Of a stretch of 64,000 nt of DNA, positions 46,162 to 56,372 are shown piece by piece. Each line of letters starts with the position of its first letter. Position 1 is the first letter of the stretch. The stretch is from OM182 bacterium MED-G24. GTDB lineage: Bacteria > Pseudomonadota > Gammaproteobacteria > Pseudomonadales > Azotimanducaceae. The position numbers and the translations under genes are program-made. The notes beneath the pieces were generated by a model. That model was not told where the DNA came from. It saw only the letters and a list, made by a program, of their open reading frames with translations, and did no database searches. The DNA is taken from contig NTKD01000004.1 of NCBI GenBank assembly GCA_002457275.1, positions 1 through 64,000 of the forward strand. Reading direction: 5' to 3'.

Positions 46162-48002
46162 TATTCGATCTGTGCCGGCCGTAGGGTCGCACCGTTGGCA
46201 TTCGATTTCTCGTCAAACAGATCCACCAGCTGTTCAGTCATCGCGTCGCCTAGTTGCTCCGCATCGGTAATCGTGACCGCACGTCGGTAGTGGTGCGTTA
46301 CATCATGGCCGATTCCAATGGCAACAAGCTCCACCGGTGAGTGATTTTCGATCATATCGATCGCATATTTCAGGTGTTGTTCAAGGTAGTTGCTGGCATT
46401 GACCAGCAGCGTGCTGTTGTCGACGGGTAGACCATCGGAGATCACCATCAGAATCTTACGATCTTCCGGACGACCCACAATCCGGTTATGCGCCCAGATC
46501 AGCGCTTCCCCATCAATATTCTCCTTCAGCAGCTCCTCGCGCATCATCAGGCCAAGATTGGCTCGGGCACGACGCCAGGGCGCGTCCGCTTCCTTGTAGA
46601 TGATGTGGCGCAGGTCATTCAGTCGACCAGGTTGAGGTGGCTTGCCCTTCTGCAGCCAGCGCTCCCGGGACTGACCACCCCGCCAGGCACGTGTGGTGAA
46701 TCCGAGAATCTCCACTTTCACCATACAACGTTCCAGCGTACGTCCAAGGATATCCGCGCACATGGCTGCAATAGTGATCGAGCGGCCTCGCATGGAACCA
46801 CTACTGTCGATCAGCAGTGACACCACGGTGTCTCGAAATCGCATATCCTTTTCCTGTTTGAACGCGAGCGGTGAAAACGGGTCCATAACAACCGTCGTCA
46901 GCCGTGAGGTGTCCAACGTGCCTTCCTCAAGATCAAACTCCCACGTGCGATTTTGTTGCGCCATCAATTTGCGTTGCAGTCGATTCGCCAGTTTGCTGAT
47001 GATGACCTGCGAACTCTGCAGATGCTGATCAAGGACACCACGCATGCGCAGCAATTCCTCTACGTCACAGAGTTCGCTGGCAGGAATGACCTCATCAAAT
47101 TCTTTCGTGAACGCCTCGTAGTCTGATTCTCGGGGGCGATTCCAATTCTGTGGGGGCGCGCCATCTGGTGGCCCACCGGGCTCGTCTTCCTCACCCTCCG
47201 CTTCGCCCATTTCCATTGAGTCGATATCCGCTGGGACGTCACCCTCAACGGCATCGGTCATTTCGACGTCACCTTCAGCGTCCTGGCCTCCAGCCTCTTC
47301 GCTCGCACCGGATTCGCTTTCTTCAGGATCCTGATCGTAGTCGTCCGCGTCAGGATCGCCGTCCTCCTGACCCCATTCGTCAGTCAGCCCCATGTCCTGA
47401 ATCATCCGCCGCGCGATGCGTGCGAACTCCGCCTGGTCCTTGACGCAGGCTTCGAGCTCATCCGTATCCGGACCTATATGGTCTTCGATGAAATCCCGCC
47501 ACGGTTCAAGTACACGAAGTGCCGGTTCTGGCAGGCGACCAGTCAGCTTCTCCTGAATCAGGAAGCCAACGGCTTCACCTAGGGGTGCATCCTTTCGATC
47601 AATAACCTTGTGATAGCCCCTCTCTTCACATTGAGCATCCAACTGAGCAAACAGATTGTCCTCAACACCCTGCATCAACCCACTGCCAATCGCAGTAACG
47701 CGAGCTTCTTCGATGCAATCGAACACATCCTGCGCTATTCCCGCCTGCGGTCGATGTTCGCGGTGCCAGCCCTCGTCGTGAAATCGCATTTTGAGAGCGA
47801 ATTTGTCAGAGGTCCCCCGCAGCGCGGCCAACTCAGCGTCTGCTAGAGATGAATCCGGCATGGGCACGCGCGCGCGGTCACCCTGTATATAGGGCTTTCC
47901 GCGGCCGAACGTCACCGCGAGCTCATCATTGCCCGAGATCGCTCGCATGGTGGACGTCACTGCCTGTTTGAACAGCTCCGACTGGTCTTCCGGCTGGGAC
48001 AT
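46161..48002 (-). CDS. cobT: Cobaltochelatase subunit CobT (VWA protein)
   Basis: This 613-residue protein has the CobT N-terminal domain ([34 protein letters not shown]) and a very acidic linker (about residues 215–285, [15 protein letters not shown]). The C-terminal VWA has [21 protein letters not shown] (about residue 405) and [13 protein letters not shown]. With CobS it forms the AAA+/VWA motor that drives CobN in aerobic cobalt insertion. No cobN is in the window, so the actual substrate in this organism is open. It is preceded by cobS (11 bp gap). Confidence 0.92.
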   Translation of the reverse strand: MSQPEDQSELFKQAVTSTMRAISGNDELAVTFGRGKPYIQGDRARVPMPDSSLADAELAALRGTSDKFALKMRFHDEGWHREHRPQAGIAQDVFDCIEEARVTAIGSGLMQGVEDNLFAQLDAQCEERGYHKVIDRKDAPLGEAVGFLIQEKLTGRLPEPALRVLEPWRDFIEDHIGPDTDELEACVKDQAEFARIARRMIQDMGLTDEWGQEDGDPDADDYDQDPEESESGASEEAGGQDAEGDVEMTDAVEGDVPADIDSMEMGEAEGEEDEPGGPPDGAPPQNWNRPRESDYEAFTKEFDEVIPASELCDVEELLRMRGVLDQHLQSSQVIISKLANRLQRKLMAQQNRTWEFDLEEGTLDTSRLTTVVMDPFSPLAFKQEKDMRFRDTVVSLLIDSSGSMRGRSITIAAMCADILGRTLERCMVKVEILGFTTRAWRGGQSRERWLQKGKPPQPGRLNDLRHIIYKEADAPWRRARANLGLMMREELLKENIDGEALIWAHNRIVGRPEDRKILMVISDGLPVDNSTLLVNASNYLEQHLKYAIDMIENHSPVELVAIGIGHDVTHHYRRAVTITDAEQLGDAMTEQLVDLFDEKSNANGATLRPAQIE

Positions 48003-48013
48003 GGTGTCTCCGA

Positions 48014-48991
48014 CTACGCGAGTACCAGTTTGGACGCGGATTCCGGCAGTTCTTCACCCATGCAGCGTTGGTAATACTCTGCCACGATCGCACGTTCAGT
48101 TTCGTCACATTTGTTCAGGAAGGTCATCCGGAAGGCGAGGCCATAATCATTGAAAATGGCGGTGTTTTCCGCCCACATGATTACCGTCCGAGGTGACATC
48201 ACGATCGAAATATCACCGTTGATGAACCCCTGGCGTGTCAGCTCCGCCACGGACACCATGTGACCTGCTTTCTTCCTGTCCATCTTGGGAACTTTGGACA
48301 ACACGATATCAACCTCGTTGTCGTGCGGCAGGTAATTCAGCGTCGTGACGACATTCCAGCGGTCCATCTGACCCTGGTTTATCTGCTGCGTACCATGGTA
48401 AAGCCCTGTAGGGTCACCAAGTCCAATGGTATTGGTGGTCGCAAACAGTCTGAATGACTCATGTGGCGCGATCACCTTGCTCTGATCCAGCAACGTGAGC
48501 TTGCCTTCAACCTCAAGCACCCGTTGTATGACAAACATCACGTCGGGCCGTCCTGCATCGTATTCATCGAAAACGAGGGCGCAGGCTCGTTGCAACGCCC
48601 AGGGCAACAGCCCTTCCTTGAATTCCGTAACTTGCTTACCGTCCTGGAGGACGATCGCATCCTTACCCACGAGATCAATACGACTCACGTGGCTATCCAG
48701 GTTGATCCGGATACACGGCCAGTTCAGTCGTGCCGCAACCTGCTCGATGTGTGTCGATTTTCCGGTACCGTGGTAACCCTGAACCATGACACGGCGGTTG
48801 TGCGCAAATCCCGCAAGTATTGCCAGTGTGGTTTCGGGATTGAACAGATAGGCATCATCCACGTCAGGCACATGCTCAGACCGCTCTGAAAACGCCGGGA
48901 CTTCGAGGTCCATTTCCATACCAAATGCATCGGCGACGCTGACCTTGGTATCCGGGATGCCGCCCCCATCGAGTGCATTACCTTTTGACAT
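48014..48991 (-). CDS. cobS: Cobaltochelatase subunit CobS (AAA+ ATPase)
   Basis: This 325-residue AAA+ ATPase has Walker [20 protein letters not shown], Walker [21 protein letters not shown], sensor [19 protein letters not shown] and the arginine region [14 protein letters not shown]. The ATG 48991 ([20 protein letters not shown]) gives the family length; the frame is open 29 codons further upstream but without a credible start. It heads the cobS–cobT–nudix unit. The segment 48992–49201 shows no gene. Confidence 0.93.
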   Translation of the reverse strand: MSKGNALDGGGIPDTKVSVADAFGMEMDLEVPAFSERSEHVPDVDDAYLFNPETTLAILAGFAHNRRVMVQGYHGTGKSTHIEQVAARLNWPCIRINLDSHVSRIDLVGKDAIVLQDGKQVTEFKEGLLPWALQRACALVFDEYDAGRPDVMFVIQRVLEVEGKLTLLDQSKVIAPHESFRLFATTNTIGLGDPTGLYHGTQQINQGQMDRWNVVTTLNYLPHDNEVDIVLSKVPKMDRKKAGHMVSVAELTRQGFINGDISIVMSPRTVIMWAENTAIFNDYGLAFRMTFLNKCDETERAIVAEYYQRCMGEELPESASKLVLA

Positions 48992-49201
48992 CACTATCTG
49001 CCTGTCTGATTGTTGTCTGTTGACTGAATGACAAAAACTCCCCTGGCCGGATCTTCCGGCGACAGTACACTTACCCATGCGCTAACCACACATCAACTAT
49101 GTCGGCCCACGCAGGACACGAATAGGCCGTTTCGAGGGGCTGCCAAGAATAGCCAGAAAGCGATGAAATTGCCATGTTGAAACGGCGGATGAAGGAGTTC
49201 C

Positions 49202-50233
49202 TCAAAGTTCGGCAGAACGGCTCATCGCCGTGATGTTCACTCCCGCCACCGATAGCAGAATCTCACGAATACAGGTCCAGGGATCACCACTCGCCATCCC
49301 TTTCGCCATTCGGTCTGCCTGGGCCAGTATGGGCATCAGCCGAATAATGTCATCGTAGGTCCGGGCAGCCACACACCGCTCCACAATCGGTTTCCGCTTG
49401 GGAAATACGCGATAGGTGCTCATGAGTTTCCCGACATCACCTCCCGCTCGTTTCTGTTCGGTCATGGCCAGCAGCATCCGAACTTCCCGTGCGACCATCG
49501 CCAGCACCATGAGCGGCTCGGCACCCTCTGACCGCAGGCCTTCTGATATTTTGACCACACGATCTGCATCCTGGGCCAGTGCAGCGTCTATCAGCATGAA
49601 AACATCGAATCGCGCAGCATCTGCGACGCTGTTGACGACATCTTCAGCAGTGACCTCCCTGCTCGCACTGATCAGGCGTATGCGCTCGATCTCCTGGACC
49701 GCAGCCAGTTGATTGCCCTCAATACGATCGACCAACGCCTCCACGGCATCGCGCGTGGGTGACAACCCAGCCTGCTTGAACCGTCCACGCACCCAACCTG
49801 GTAGTCTCGATCGATCAACGGGAAAAACCTGCACCACAAGACCCGCTTTCTCCAAACCCTTGAACCACTTACTGTTCTGGCTCGAACGATCAAGCCTGGG
49901 CAGCACCATAAGCACCCTTGTTTCGAGAGTCAGAAGTTCTGTCAGCGCGGCCAGTCCTTTGGACCCGGCGTCGCCCGGCTTACCGTTCGCTATCCGCACC
50001 TCAAGCAGTTTCTGTTCCGCAAACAGCCCCATGCTGTTGGCACTGTGCAACACCTCATCCCACTTGAACTGCCCTTCCACATGAAAGAGCTCCCGCTCGA
50101 ATCCCTGACCTCGCAGATATGACCGAATCAGGTCGCAAGACTCCTGAACCACCAATGGTTCATCACCGGTGACCACATACAGCGTGTGGTCACGACCCAG
50201 TTGCTCCGTCAGTTTCTCGGGGTATATTTTCAA
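49202..50233 (-). CDS. holA: DNA polymerase III subunit delta
   Basis: This 343-residue subunit of the clamp loader opens the beta clamp. The N-terminus KIYPEKLTEQLGRDHTLYVV is diagnostic, followed by VVTGDEPLVVQESCDLIRSY and an ERELFHVEGQFKWDEVL segment. The start is TTG, overlapping the lptE stop by 4 bp. nadD, which follows holA in E. coli, is absent. Confidence 0.94.
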   Translation of the reverse strand: MKIYPEKLTEQLGRDHTLYVVTGDEPLVVQESCDLIRSYLRGQGFERELFHVEGQFKWDEVLHSANSMGLFAEQKLLEVRIANGKPGDAGSKGLAALTELLTLETRVLMVLPRLDRSSQNSKWFKGLEKAGLVVQVFPVDRSRLPGWVRGRFKQAGLSPTRDAVEALVDRIEGNQLAAVQEIERIRLISASREVTAEDVVNSVADAARFDVFMLIDAALAQDADRVVKISEGLRSEGAEPLMVLAMVAREVRMLLAMTEQKRAGGDVGKLMSTYRVFPKRKPIVERCVAARTYDDIIRLMPILAQADRMAKGMASGDPWTCIREILLSVAGVNITAMSRSAEL

Positions 50234-50745
50234 CGTCCTTCGTCTGCCTCCTGCATCGCGGCCAGTTGACGAACGATCTGTCCTACCAGTTCGCGCAGCA
50301 TTTCCGACGTTAATAGTTCTTCTTCCTGGCTGTTGGCAGCAAGATTGCTCACATCAAACTCATAGTTGCGCTCCGCAAAAACTGATCGGGTGTTGACCTC
50401 ACTACCCTCCTTCGCTCCCTGGAATTCATACGTCAGCTCCAGGCGCAGCTCATATTGGGTCGCGGCGCCCTGGCCAGCGGTAGCCAGTGGGCGGCGTCTC
50501 AGCTGCTCACGCTGTAACGCGATCCGACCTGTCGATCGCGCTTCGTCATCTGCCAGCGCATCGATTCGAGACAGCGCTTCCCGAAGCACACGATCTGTGT
50601 CGCGGTTCGAGGAATCCATTACGGTGATCGGCGCCATCTGAGTGGCCATATGGCCCGTCCCCCTCAGATGAAAACCACAGGCCGCAAGGCTGAGTACAAA
50701 CAGCGGTAGAACCAGCCTCTGGACTACGCGCAGGTTACGATTCAT
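50230..50745 (-). CDS. lptE: LPS-assembly lipoprotein LptE
   Basis: This 171-residue outer-membrane lipoprotein plugs the LptD barrel for LPS export. The signal peptide and lipobox read RLVLPLFVLSLAACGFHLRG with the acylated Cys at residue 23; GFHLRG is the family hallmark. YELRLELTYEFQGAKEG and a long C-terminal helix (LREL...QLAAMQEA) follow. The ATG 50745 lies 7 bp after the leuS stop; a longer frame into leuS was rejected. Confidence 0.93.
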   Translation of the reverse strand: MNRNLRVVQRLVLPLFVLSLAACGFHLRGTGHMATQMAPITVMDSSNRDTDRVLREALSRIDALADDEARSTGRIALQREQLRRRPLATAGQGAATQYELRLELTYEFQGAKEGSEVNTRSVFAERNYEFDVSNLAANSQEEELLTSEMLRELVGQIVRQLAAMQEADEGR

Positions 50746-50752
50746 CCCGGAA

Positions 50753-53233
50753 TCACCCGACGACGAAGTTGATGAGTCTATTCGGCACATGGATGACCTT
50801 GCGGACCGTCTTGTCTGCAAGGAATCGCAGGACATTCTCGATGTCTCGTGCTGCGGCTTCCGCTTCCTCTTCAGAGGCATCCATGGCTATGGTGAGCTTC
50901 GCACGCAATTTGCCGTTGACCTGCACAATCAACTCGACTTCGTTGGCGATCATTGCACTCTCGTCAACGACCGGCCAGCTGGCGTCTTCCATGGCTTTAC
51001 CGTGCAGCTCCTGCCAGAGTACGTGACAGATGTGTGGTGTAATTGGTGACATGATGACGATGGCAGCGGACAATGCCTCCCGCATCACCGCCAACCCCTG
51101 GGGGGACGTGTCTTGAAATTTTGACACCTGACCCATCATCGACATGACCGCTGATACCACGGTATTGAAAGCAAGTCGTCGCCCATAGTCATCTTCTGCT
51201 TTCGCCAGTGTCTCGTGCGTCACACGTCGGAGCTCTTTCTGTTCATCATTCAGTTGATCCGGCTCAAGCTCGGGTGGTGTGCCATGCGCCAGATGTTCCT
51301 GAACGCGCGCCCACAAACGATTACGCAGCCATTTCTCTGCTGACTCAACCCCATGCTCAGACCACTCGAAGGATTGTTCCGGCGGTGCTGCAAACATCAT
51401 CGCCATTCGCACTGCGTCAGCACCATGTTTATTCAGAAGCACCTGGGGGTCACCAGCATCACCGGCCGATTTCGACATCTTGGCACCGTCTTTCAACACC
51501 ATGCCAAGGGACAACAGTTTCTCAAACGGCTCATCCGAGTCCACGAGACCTTCATCACGCATCACCTTGTGAAAGAAGCGTGCATAGAGCAGATGCAAAA
51601 TGGCGTGTTCTTCACCCCCAACGTAGTGATCAACATTGCGCCAGTACTGCATGCGTTCATCCAGCATGCCTTCCGAACAATCCGCAGAGGCAAACCTGGC
51701 GTAATACCAAGACGATTCCATGAAGGTGTCGAACGTATCCGTGTCGCGAACAGCGTCTTTGCCGCAATCCGGACAACTCGTGTTGTACCAGTCCGGCATC
51801 TTGGATAGTGGCGACCCGGACCCGTCGATGCTCACGTTGTCTGGCAATGTTATGGGGAGTTCTTTGTCCGGGACCGGCACAGGCCCACAGTGATCGCAGT
51901 GAATGATTGGAATAGGGCAACCCCAATAGCGCTGCCGAGACACCAGCCAGTCTCGAAGTCGGTAGTTCACTGTCCTCTTACCCAGTGACTTGCTCTCAAG
52001 CGCCTCGGCAATCGCGTCGAACGCCGCGTCGAAATCCAGACCATCGTATTCGCCCGAACCCATGACAACGCCATTCTTCGAAACGTAGGCTTCTGATGCG
52101 ATATCACAGGATTCGTCGCTGTCCGGTTTTGGCTTAACCACCTGTTTGATCGGCAGTCCATATTTCTGTGCAAACTCGCAGTCGCGCTGGTCGTGGGCTG
52201 GTACCGACATCACCGCGCCTGAGCCGTACTCCATCAACACAAAGTTCGCCACCCAGATTGGAATATCTTCGTCCGTCAAAGGATGCTTCGCGTACAGACC
52301 GCTGAACATGCCTTCCTTTGGCAGCTTCGCCATATCTGCTTCAGCGACACTGGTCTGATTGCACTTATCGAGAAATGCCAGAAGTTCAGGATCTTCTTCC
52401 GCTGCACTGGTCGCCAGTGGATGTTGCGGCGCGACGGCCAGGTATGTTGCACCCAACAGCGTATCAGGACGCGTCGTGTATACATCAACACCCGTTATGT
52501 CAGAAACAGGTGACTCTGGCATGGGAAACGTCATTTCAACGCCCTGGGATCGGCCAATCCAATTGCGCTGCATGGTTTTGACCTTGTCCGGCCAACCGGG
52601 CATGCGATCCAGGAAATCGAGAAGTTCTTCGGCATATTCCGTGATATGCACGAACCACTGGGATAACTCACGTCGCTCCACCGGTGCGTCGGATCGCCAG
52701 CCCCGGCCATCAATCACCTGTTCATTGGCGAGCACGGTCTGGTCGACCGGGTCCCAGTTGACCCATGCCGCCTTCTTGTAAACCAGGCCCTTCCGGAACA
52801 TTCGGGTAAAGAACCATTGCTCCCATCGATAGTAGGACGAGTCACAGGTGGCAAACTCACGGTTCCAGTCGAACGAGAAACCCAGGCGTTTCATCTGACC
52901 CTGCATGTACTCAATATTGCTGTGGGTCCACTCGGCTGGCGGCACATTGCGCTTGATGGCGGCGTTTTCAGCGGGAAGGCCAAAGGCATCCCAACCGATC
53001 GGGTGCAGTACGTTTTTGCCCTTCAGGCGCTGGAAACGAGAAATCACATCACCCAGCGTGAAATTGCGAACATGGCCCATGTGGAGTTGCCCGCTGGGAT
53101 AAGGGAACATGGATAGGCAGTAGAACTTCTCGCGCGGATCATTTTCTGTAACGGCAAACGTCTCGTTCTCCGCCCAGTACGATTGCACTGCTTCCTCACC
53201 GGAAGCTACGCTATAGCTCTTATTCTCACTCAC
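50753..53233 (-). CDS. leuS: Leucyl-tRNA synthetase
   Basis: This 826-residue class I enzyme has the HIGH motif in PYPSGQLHMGHVRNFTLGDV, the editing domain with VYTTRPDTLLGATYLAVAPQ, the zinc-type insert (HCDHCG, SCPDCG) and the KMSKS loop (DGAKMSKSAGDAGDP). The C-terminal domain with VNGKLRAKLTI is complete. It is upstream of lptE and holA as in E. coli. The upstream gap 53234–53414 contains a GC hairpin at 53276–53291 (CAGGCG-GATT-CGCCTG) of unclear role. Confidence 0.97.
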   Translation of the reverse strand: MSENKSYSVASGEEAVQSYWAENETFAVTENDPREKFYCLSMFPYPSGQLHMGHVRNFTLGDVISRFQRLKGKNVLHPIGWDAFGLPAENAAIKRNVPPAEWTHSNIEYMQGQMKRLGFSFDWNREFATCDSSYYRWEQWFFTRMFRKGLVYKKAAWVNWDPVDQTVLANEQVIDGRGWRSDAPVERRELSQWFVHITEYAEELLDFLDRMPGWPDKVKTMQRNWIGRSQGVEMTFPMPESPVSDITGVDVYTTRPDTLLGATYLAVAPQHPLATSAAEEDPELLAFLDKCNQTSVAEADMAKLPKEGMFSGLYAKHPLTDEDIPIWVANFVLMEYGSGAVMSVPAHDQRDCEFAQKYGLPIKQVVKPKPDSDESCDIASEAYVSKNGVVMGSGEYDGLDFDAAFDAIAEALESKSLGKRTVNYRLRDWLVSRQRYWGCPIPIIHCDHCGPVPVPDKELPITLPDNVSIDGSGSPLSKMPDWYNTSCPDCGKDAVRDTDTFDTFMESSWYYARFASADCSEGMLDERMQYWRNVDHYVGGEEHAILHLLYARFFHKVMRDEGLVDSDEPFEKLLSLGMVLKDGAKMSKSAGDAGDPQVLLNKHGADAVRMAMMFAAPPEQSFEWSEHGVESAEKWLRNRLWARVQEHLAHGTPPELEPDQLNDEQKELRRVTHETLAKAEDDYGRRLAFNTVVSAVMSMMGQVSKFQDTSPQGLAVMREALSAAIVIMSPITPHICHVLWQELHGKAMEDASWPVVDESAMIANEVELIVQVNGKLRAKLTIAMDASEEEAEAAARDIENVLRFLADKTVRKVIHVPNRLINFVVG

Positions 53234-53414
53234 GTTCGTTTCGTGCCCAAAGATTGTTTCAATATTCGAAAACAGCAGGCGGATTCGCCTGTTTGTGTTT
53301 CACCCTAGGAAGACTGCGATTCTACCTAATCCCGGGCCCGCGTGAAGAACCTGCCGAGAACCAACCCAGTACCAAAGTCGATTCAGCGCCTTGTTGTCAG
53401 CTATCCGTCACTCT

Positions 53415-54920
53415 TTACTCTTTCTGAAGATCAGGCCGAAGCCTGAACCGTTGCATCAACGACACAGCGACGACCAAGAATGCCAGAACTATCCAGGGGA
53501 CGTCACCAAGAACCCTATAGGGTGTATCACCCGTCATTGCCCGGACCTCGGATTTCAGCACACCGGCCTCGAAACGTGGCAGTGTTGACTGCAAGCCGCC
53601 ATCCGGAGCGACCACTCCGGTGATGCCGTTGTTGGTTGCCCGGAGCAGAAATCGCCCATTCTCCATCGCCCGTGCCTGTGCCATTTGCATGTGCTGATCA
53701 GGGCCCAGCGAAGAACCGAACCATGTGTCGTTGCTGATCGTCACGAGCAGATCCGGAGAGGCCACCTGGCTCCGAACCATTTCAGGAAAAACAACCTCGT
53801 AACAGATCGACATGGAGATCAGGAGGTCGCCCGCCGTCAGAGGGCGCTGCCTGTCAGGTCCGGGCACGTTGCGCGACATCGGCAGATCAAAGAAGGTGAT
53901 CAGCCCCCGCAGTTGATCTTCGAGCGGCACATACTCGCCAAAAGCCACGAGCCGCTTCTTGAAGTACTCACCCTCACCCTCACCAATCGCGACTGCGGCG
54001 TTAAGAAACCGCCCCTCATCCGTCGCGTCGGGAAGGCCCAGTATCAAGGTGGTTCCAGTTGTCTTCGCGTGTTCTGAGATTTGGTTCAGCAAATCATCTG
54101 CCGTCTCCCTGAAGAATGTCAACGCAGCTTCTGGCCAGATGACGAGATCCTGGCCCCACTCTGTTTCTGTAAGGGAAAGATACGTCTCCAGAATCGGACC
54201 GCGACTATCCGGATGCCACTTCGTAGACTGGGCGATGTTTCCTTGCACCAGGCTGACACGAATCGGCTCTCCGGTTTCCTTGACCCAGGATAGCGGCAGG
54301 CAGGCGACCACCAAGAGGACAACGACTCCCAGCACAAAAAGCTGCTGGCGCCTCTGTCGTTCCGCATCCCGCAGTGCATTCAAGACCAGAGCGGTCACAA
54401 GCACGATCAGGAAGCCAGTACCCAGTACGCCCACCACCGGCAAAGTTCCCGAGAATGGAGCGATCCACCCCAGGCCTACCTGTGTATACCCCACCAGTAG
54501 CCAAGGGAAACCGCCAAGAAACCAGGTATACGTCCATTCGCGCAGCATCCATAACGATGCAAACAGCACCGCGCCGGCAACAGCAGCCGAACCTTCTCGC
54601 ATCACCCGCCTGTGCAACCAGCCAAACACTATCCAGGGGAGAGAAATACCCAGCACAAACAGAAACACCAACAGTGCCGCGAGCATCACTGGTGCATTGC
54701 CGTGTTCATGGATGCTGACATAGATCCAGGAAGTACCTACAAGGTAGCTGCCAAAGGCGAACAGAAAGTACCGCCGGACGGTACGTTCAGCGGTCAGCCA
54801 GAAGAACACGCCAACGGACAACAGGGAGAGCGGCCAGAAATAGAACGGGGAGAACCCCAATGGAAAAATGAGACCTGCTGCAACGACAGCCAGATCAGAC
54901 CGACGACCGCTTATATCCAA
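53415..54920 (-). CDS. lnt: Apolipoprotein N-acyltransferase
   Basis: This 501-residue inner-membrane enzyme adds the third acyl chain to lipoproteins such as BamD and LptE. Six to eight N-terminal spans are followed by a nitrilase-like domain with the triad Glu (VIWPEAALTFF), Lys (FKKRLVAFGEYVP) and Cys (SMSICYEVVFPE). The start codon is TTG (MDISGRRSDLAVVAA), with no clear ribosome site. A tandem 11-bp duplication lies directly at the junction with corC. Confidence 0.94.
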   Translation of the reverse strand: MDISGRRSDLAVVAAGLIFPLGFSPFYFWPLSLLSVGVFFWLTAERTVRRYFLFAFGSYLVGTSWIYVSIHEHGNAPVMLAALLVFLFVLGISLPWIVFGWLHRRVMREGSAAVAGAVLFASLWMLREWTYTWFLGGFPWLLVGYTQVGLGWIAPFSGTLPVVGVLGTGFLIVLVTALVLNALRDAERQRRQQLFVLGVVVLLVVACLPLSWVKETGEPIRVSLVQGNIAQSTKWHPDSRGPILETYLSLTETEWGQDLVIWPEAALTFFRETADDLLNQISEHAKTTGTTLILGLPDATDEGRFLNAAVAIGEGEGEYFKKRLVAFGEYVPLEDQLRGLITFFDLPMSRNVPGPDRQRPLTAGDLLISMSICYEVVFPEMVRSQVASPDLLVTISNDTWFGSSLGPDQHMQMAQARAMENGRFLLRATNNGITGVVAPDGGLQSTLPRFEAGVLKSEVRAMTGDTPYRVLGDVPWIVLAFLVVAVSLMQRFRLRPDLQKE

Positions 54921-54946
54921 CGGCTTATCAACGGCTTATCAACGGC
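54918..54946 (-). repeat. Tandem 11-bp duplication at the corC–lnt junction
   Basis: On the plus strand CAACGGCTTAT occurs twice (54918–54928, 54929–54939), followed by a partial third CAACGGC. On the coding strand TTGATAAGCCG repeats over the corC stop TGA and the lnt TTG start. One copy fewer would put the lnt TTG against the corC stop, so the duplication has separated formerly overlapping ends. Confidence 0.75.
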
Positions 54947-55766
54947 CCGGAGGCACCAACTGCAACAGATGGACTCGACGATTGTCAGCGTTCAGTACAC
55001 GAAACTCGTAGTCGTCGATGGTGACCGTCTCGTCACGTTCTGGCAGATGCCCAAACTCCGCAATGACAAGACCACCGACCGTGTCGGTGTCCTCTTCAGA
55101 CAAGGTGGCTTCAAACACCTCGTTGAACATTTCGATGGGTGTGAGTGCCTTGACGGTGTAGCTGCCATCGTCGTGTTGTCGGATGAACTCCTCTTCGTCA
55201 AGATCGTATTCGTCTTCGATGTCACCCACAATCTGTTCGAGCACATCCTCGATCGTCACAATACCCGAGATATCGCCGAACTCATTCAACACAATGGCCA
55301 TATGATTGCGGTTCGCGCGGAACTCCTGCAACAGCACATTGAGCCGTTTGCTCTCCGGTACCGAATTACAGGGACGGAGTGCGTCCTTGAGCACAAATTT
55401 CTGGCGTCCTTTTTTGGCGAGAGGCAGCAGGTCCTTAGCCAGCAGAATTCCCTGTACATCGTTGGGTTTCTCACCCAGCACGGGGAATCGAGAGTGCCCG
55501 GATTCGATGACTAGGGGAAGGATTTCCTGAATCTCCATTTCCCCCTTCAAAAACACGACTTGGGAACGGGGGATCATAATTTCCCTGACCTGCATTTCGG
55601 CCACGGTCATTGCGCCCTCAATGATCGAGAGCGCTTCTACATCCAGCAGATTCCGCTCTTGCGCTGATCGAAGTGTTTCGAGCAACTGACGCCGGGAGGT
55701 GGGCTCAAGAATGAACACTTGCGACAGCCGTTCCAGCCATCCAAGCTGTTCTTCGTCGTCGCTCAT
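54939..55766 (-). CDS. corC: HlyC/CorC-type transporter-associated protein (CBS domains)
   Basis: This 275-residue cytoplasmic protein has two CBS domains (VREIMIPRSQVVFLKGEMEI, SRFPVLGEKPNDVQGILLAK; NHMAIVLNEFGDISGIVTIE) and the C-terminal CorC_HlyC domain (GSYTVKALTPIEMFNEVFEA, GGLVIAEFGHLPERDETVTI). The family is linked to magnesium/cobalt efflux. ATG 55766 is preferred over TTG 55775. It lies between ybeY and lnt as in E. coli. Confidence 0.93.
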   Translation of the reverse strand: MSDDEEQLGWLERLSQVFILEPTSRRQLLETLRSAQERNLLDVEALSIIEGAMTVAEMQVREIMIPRSQVVFLKGEMEIQEILPLVIESGHSRFPVLGEKPNDVQGILLAKDLLPLAKKGRQKFVLKDALRPCNSVPESKRLNVLLQEFRANRNHMAIVLNEFGDISGIVTIEDVLEQIVGDIEDEYDLDEEEFIRQHDDGSYTVKALTPIEMFNEVFEATLSEEDTDTVGGLVIAEFGHLPERDETVTIDDYEFRVLNADNRRVHLLQLVPPGR

Positions 55767-55846
55767 TGCCTGCAAACCCCTGGAGGTTCGTCGTTATCTT
55801 TGCTCATCATATCCCCACATCGGGCGTCTTTTTATTGAGAGATCCG

Positions 55847-56353
55847 TCAATCATCGTTCGAGCCCTTTTCAGGTCTCGTGTCATCGCCCTGTAATGCCGT
55901 TTGTATCGCAACCTGATAGGGGTCGTCAAAGCCTGCTTTCCGGAGCAGAGAAGTCTCCATCGCTTCCATGGCCAGCGCTTCATCTTCCGATTCGTGATCA
56001 TAGCCCTCAAGATGAAGCACCCCGTGGATCAGAAGATGGGCAGTATGGGCTTGCAGGGGTTTTCGCTGAGCCTCTGCCTCAGCGCGGAGTACTGCCGCAC
56101 ACACAACCACATCGCCGAGCAGGGTTCTGCCATCCGGCAGTGTTTCCTGTGCTGGAAAAGACAGAACATTAGTGGGTCCTGACTTTTGACGGTACCGCTC
56201 ATTGAGCGTTGTCATTTCCTGCTCGCTGGCAAACCGGACTGTCAATTCCACGACACGGTCGCTTTCCAGCGCAAGCGTGATCCATGCATGCATGTCATCG
56301 TCTGACGGCAACCCATCACGCCCTTCGGCAAACTGGAACTCAACCTGGTGCAA
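55847..56353 (-). CDS. ybeY: Endoribonuclease YbeY (rRNA maturation)
   Basis: This 168-residue metal-dependent endonuclease takes part in 16S 3'-end maturation and ribosome quality control. The zinc-binding motif HLLIHGVLHLEGYDHESEDE (His-x3-His-x5-His) is complete, and TNVLSFPAQE precedes it. The start appears to be TTG (HQVEFQFAEG), since no in-frame ATG lies near the expected N-terminus. It is 19 bp downstream of phoH. Confidence 0.94.
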   Translation of the reverse strand: MHQVEFQFAEGRDGLPSDDDMHAWITLALESDRVVELTVRFASEQEMTTLNERYRQKSGPTNVLSFPAQETLPDGRTLLGDVVVCAAVLRAEAEAQRKPLQAHTAHLLIHGVLHLEGYDHESEDEALAMEAMETSLLRKAGFDDPYQVAIQTALQGDDTRPEKGSNDD

Positions 56354-56372
56354 TGTTCGACCTGAGGGTCAC

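Noticed and set aside
53276-53291. Intrinsic terminator upstream of leuS (CAGGCG-GATT-CGCCTG)
   Set aside because: The stem is perfect but short and neither strand has a proper T-run, and no gene ends close before it.
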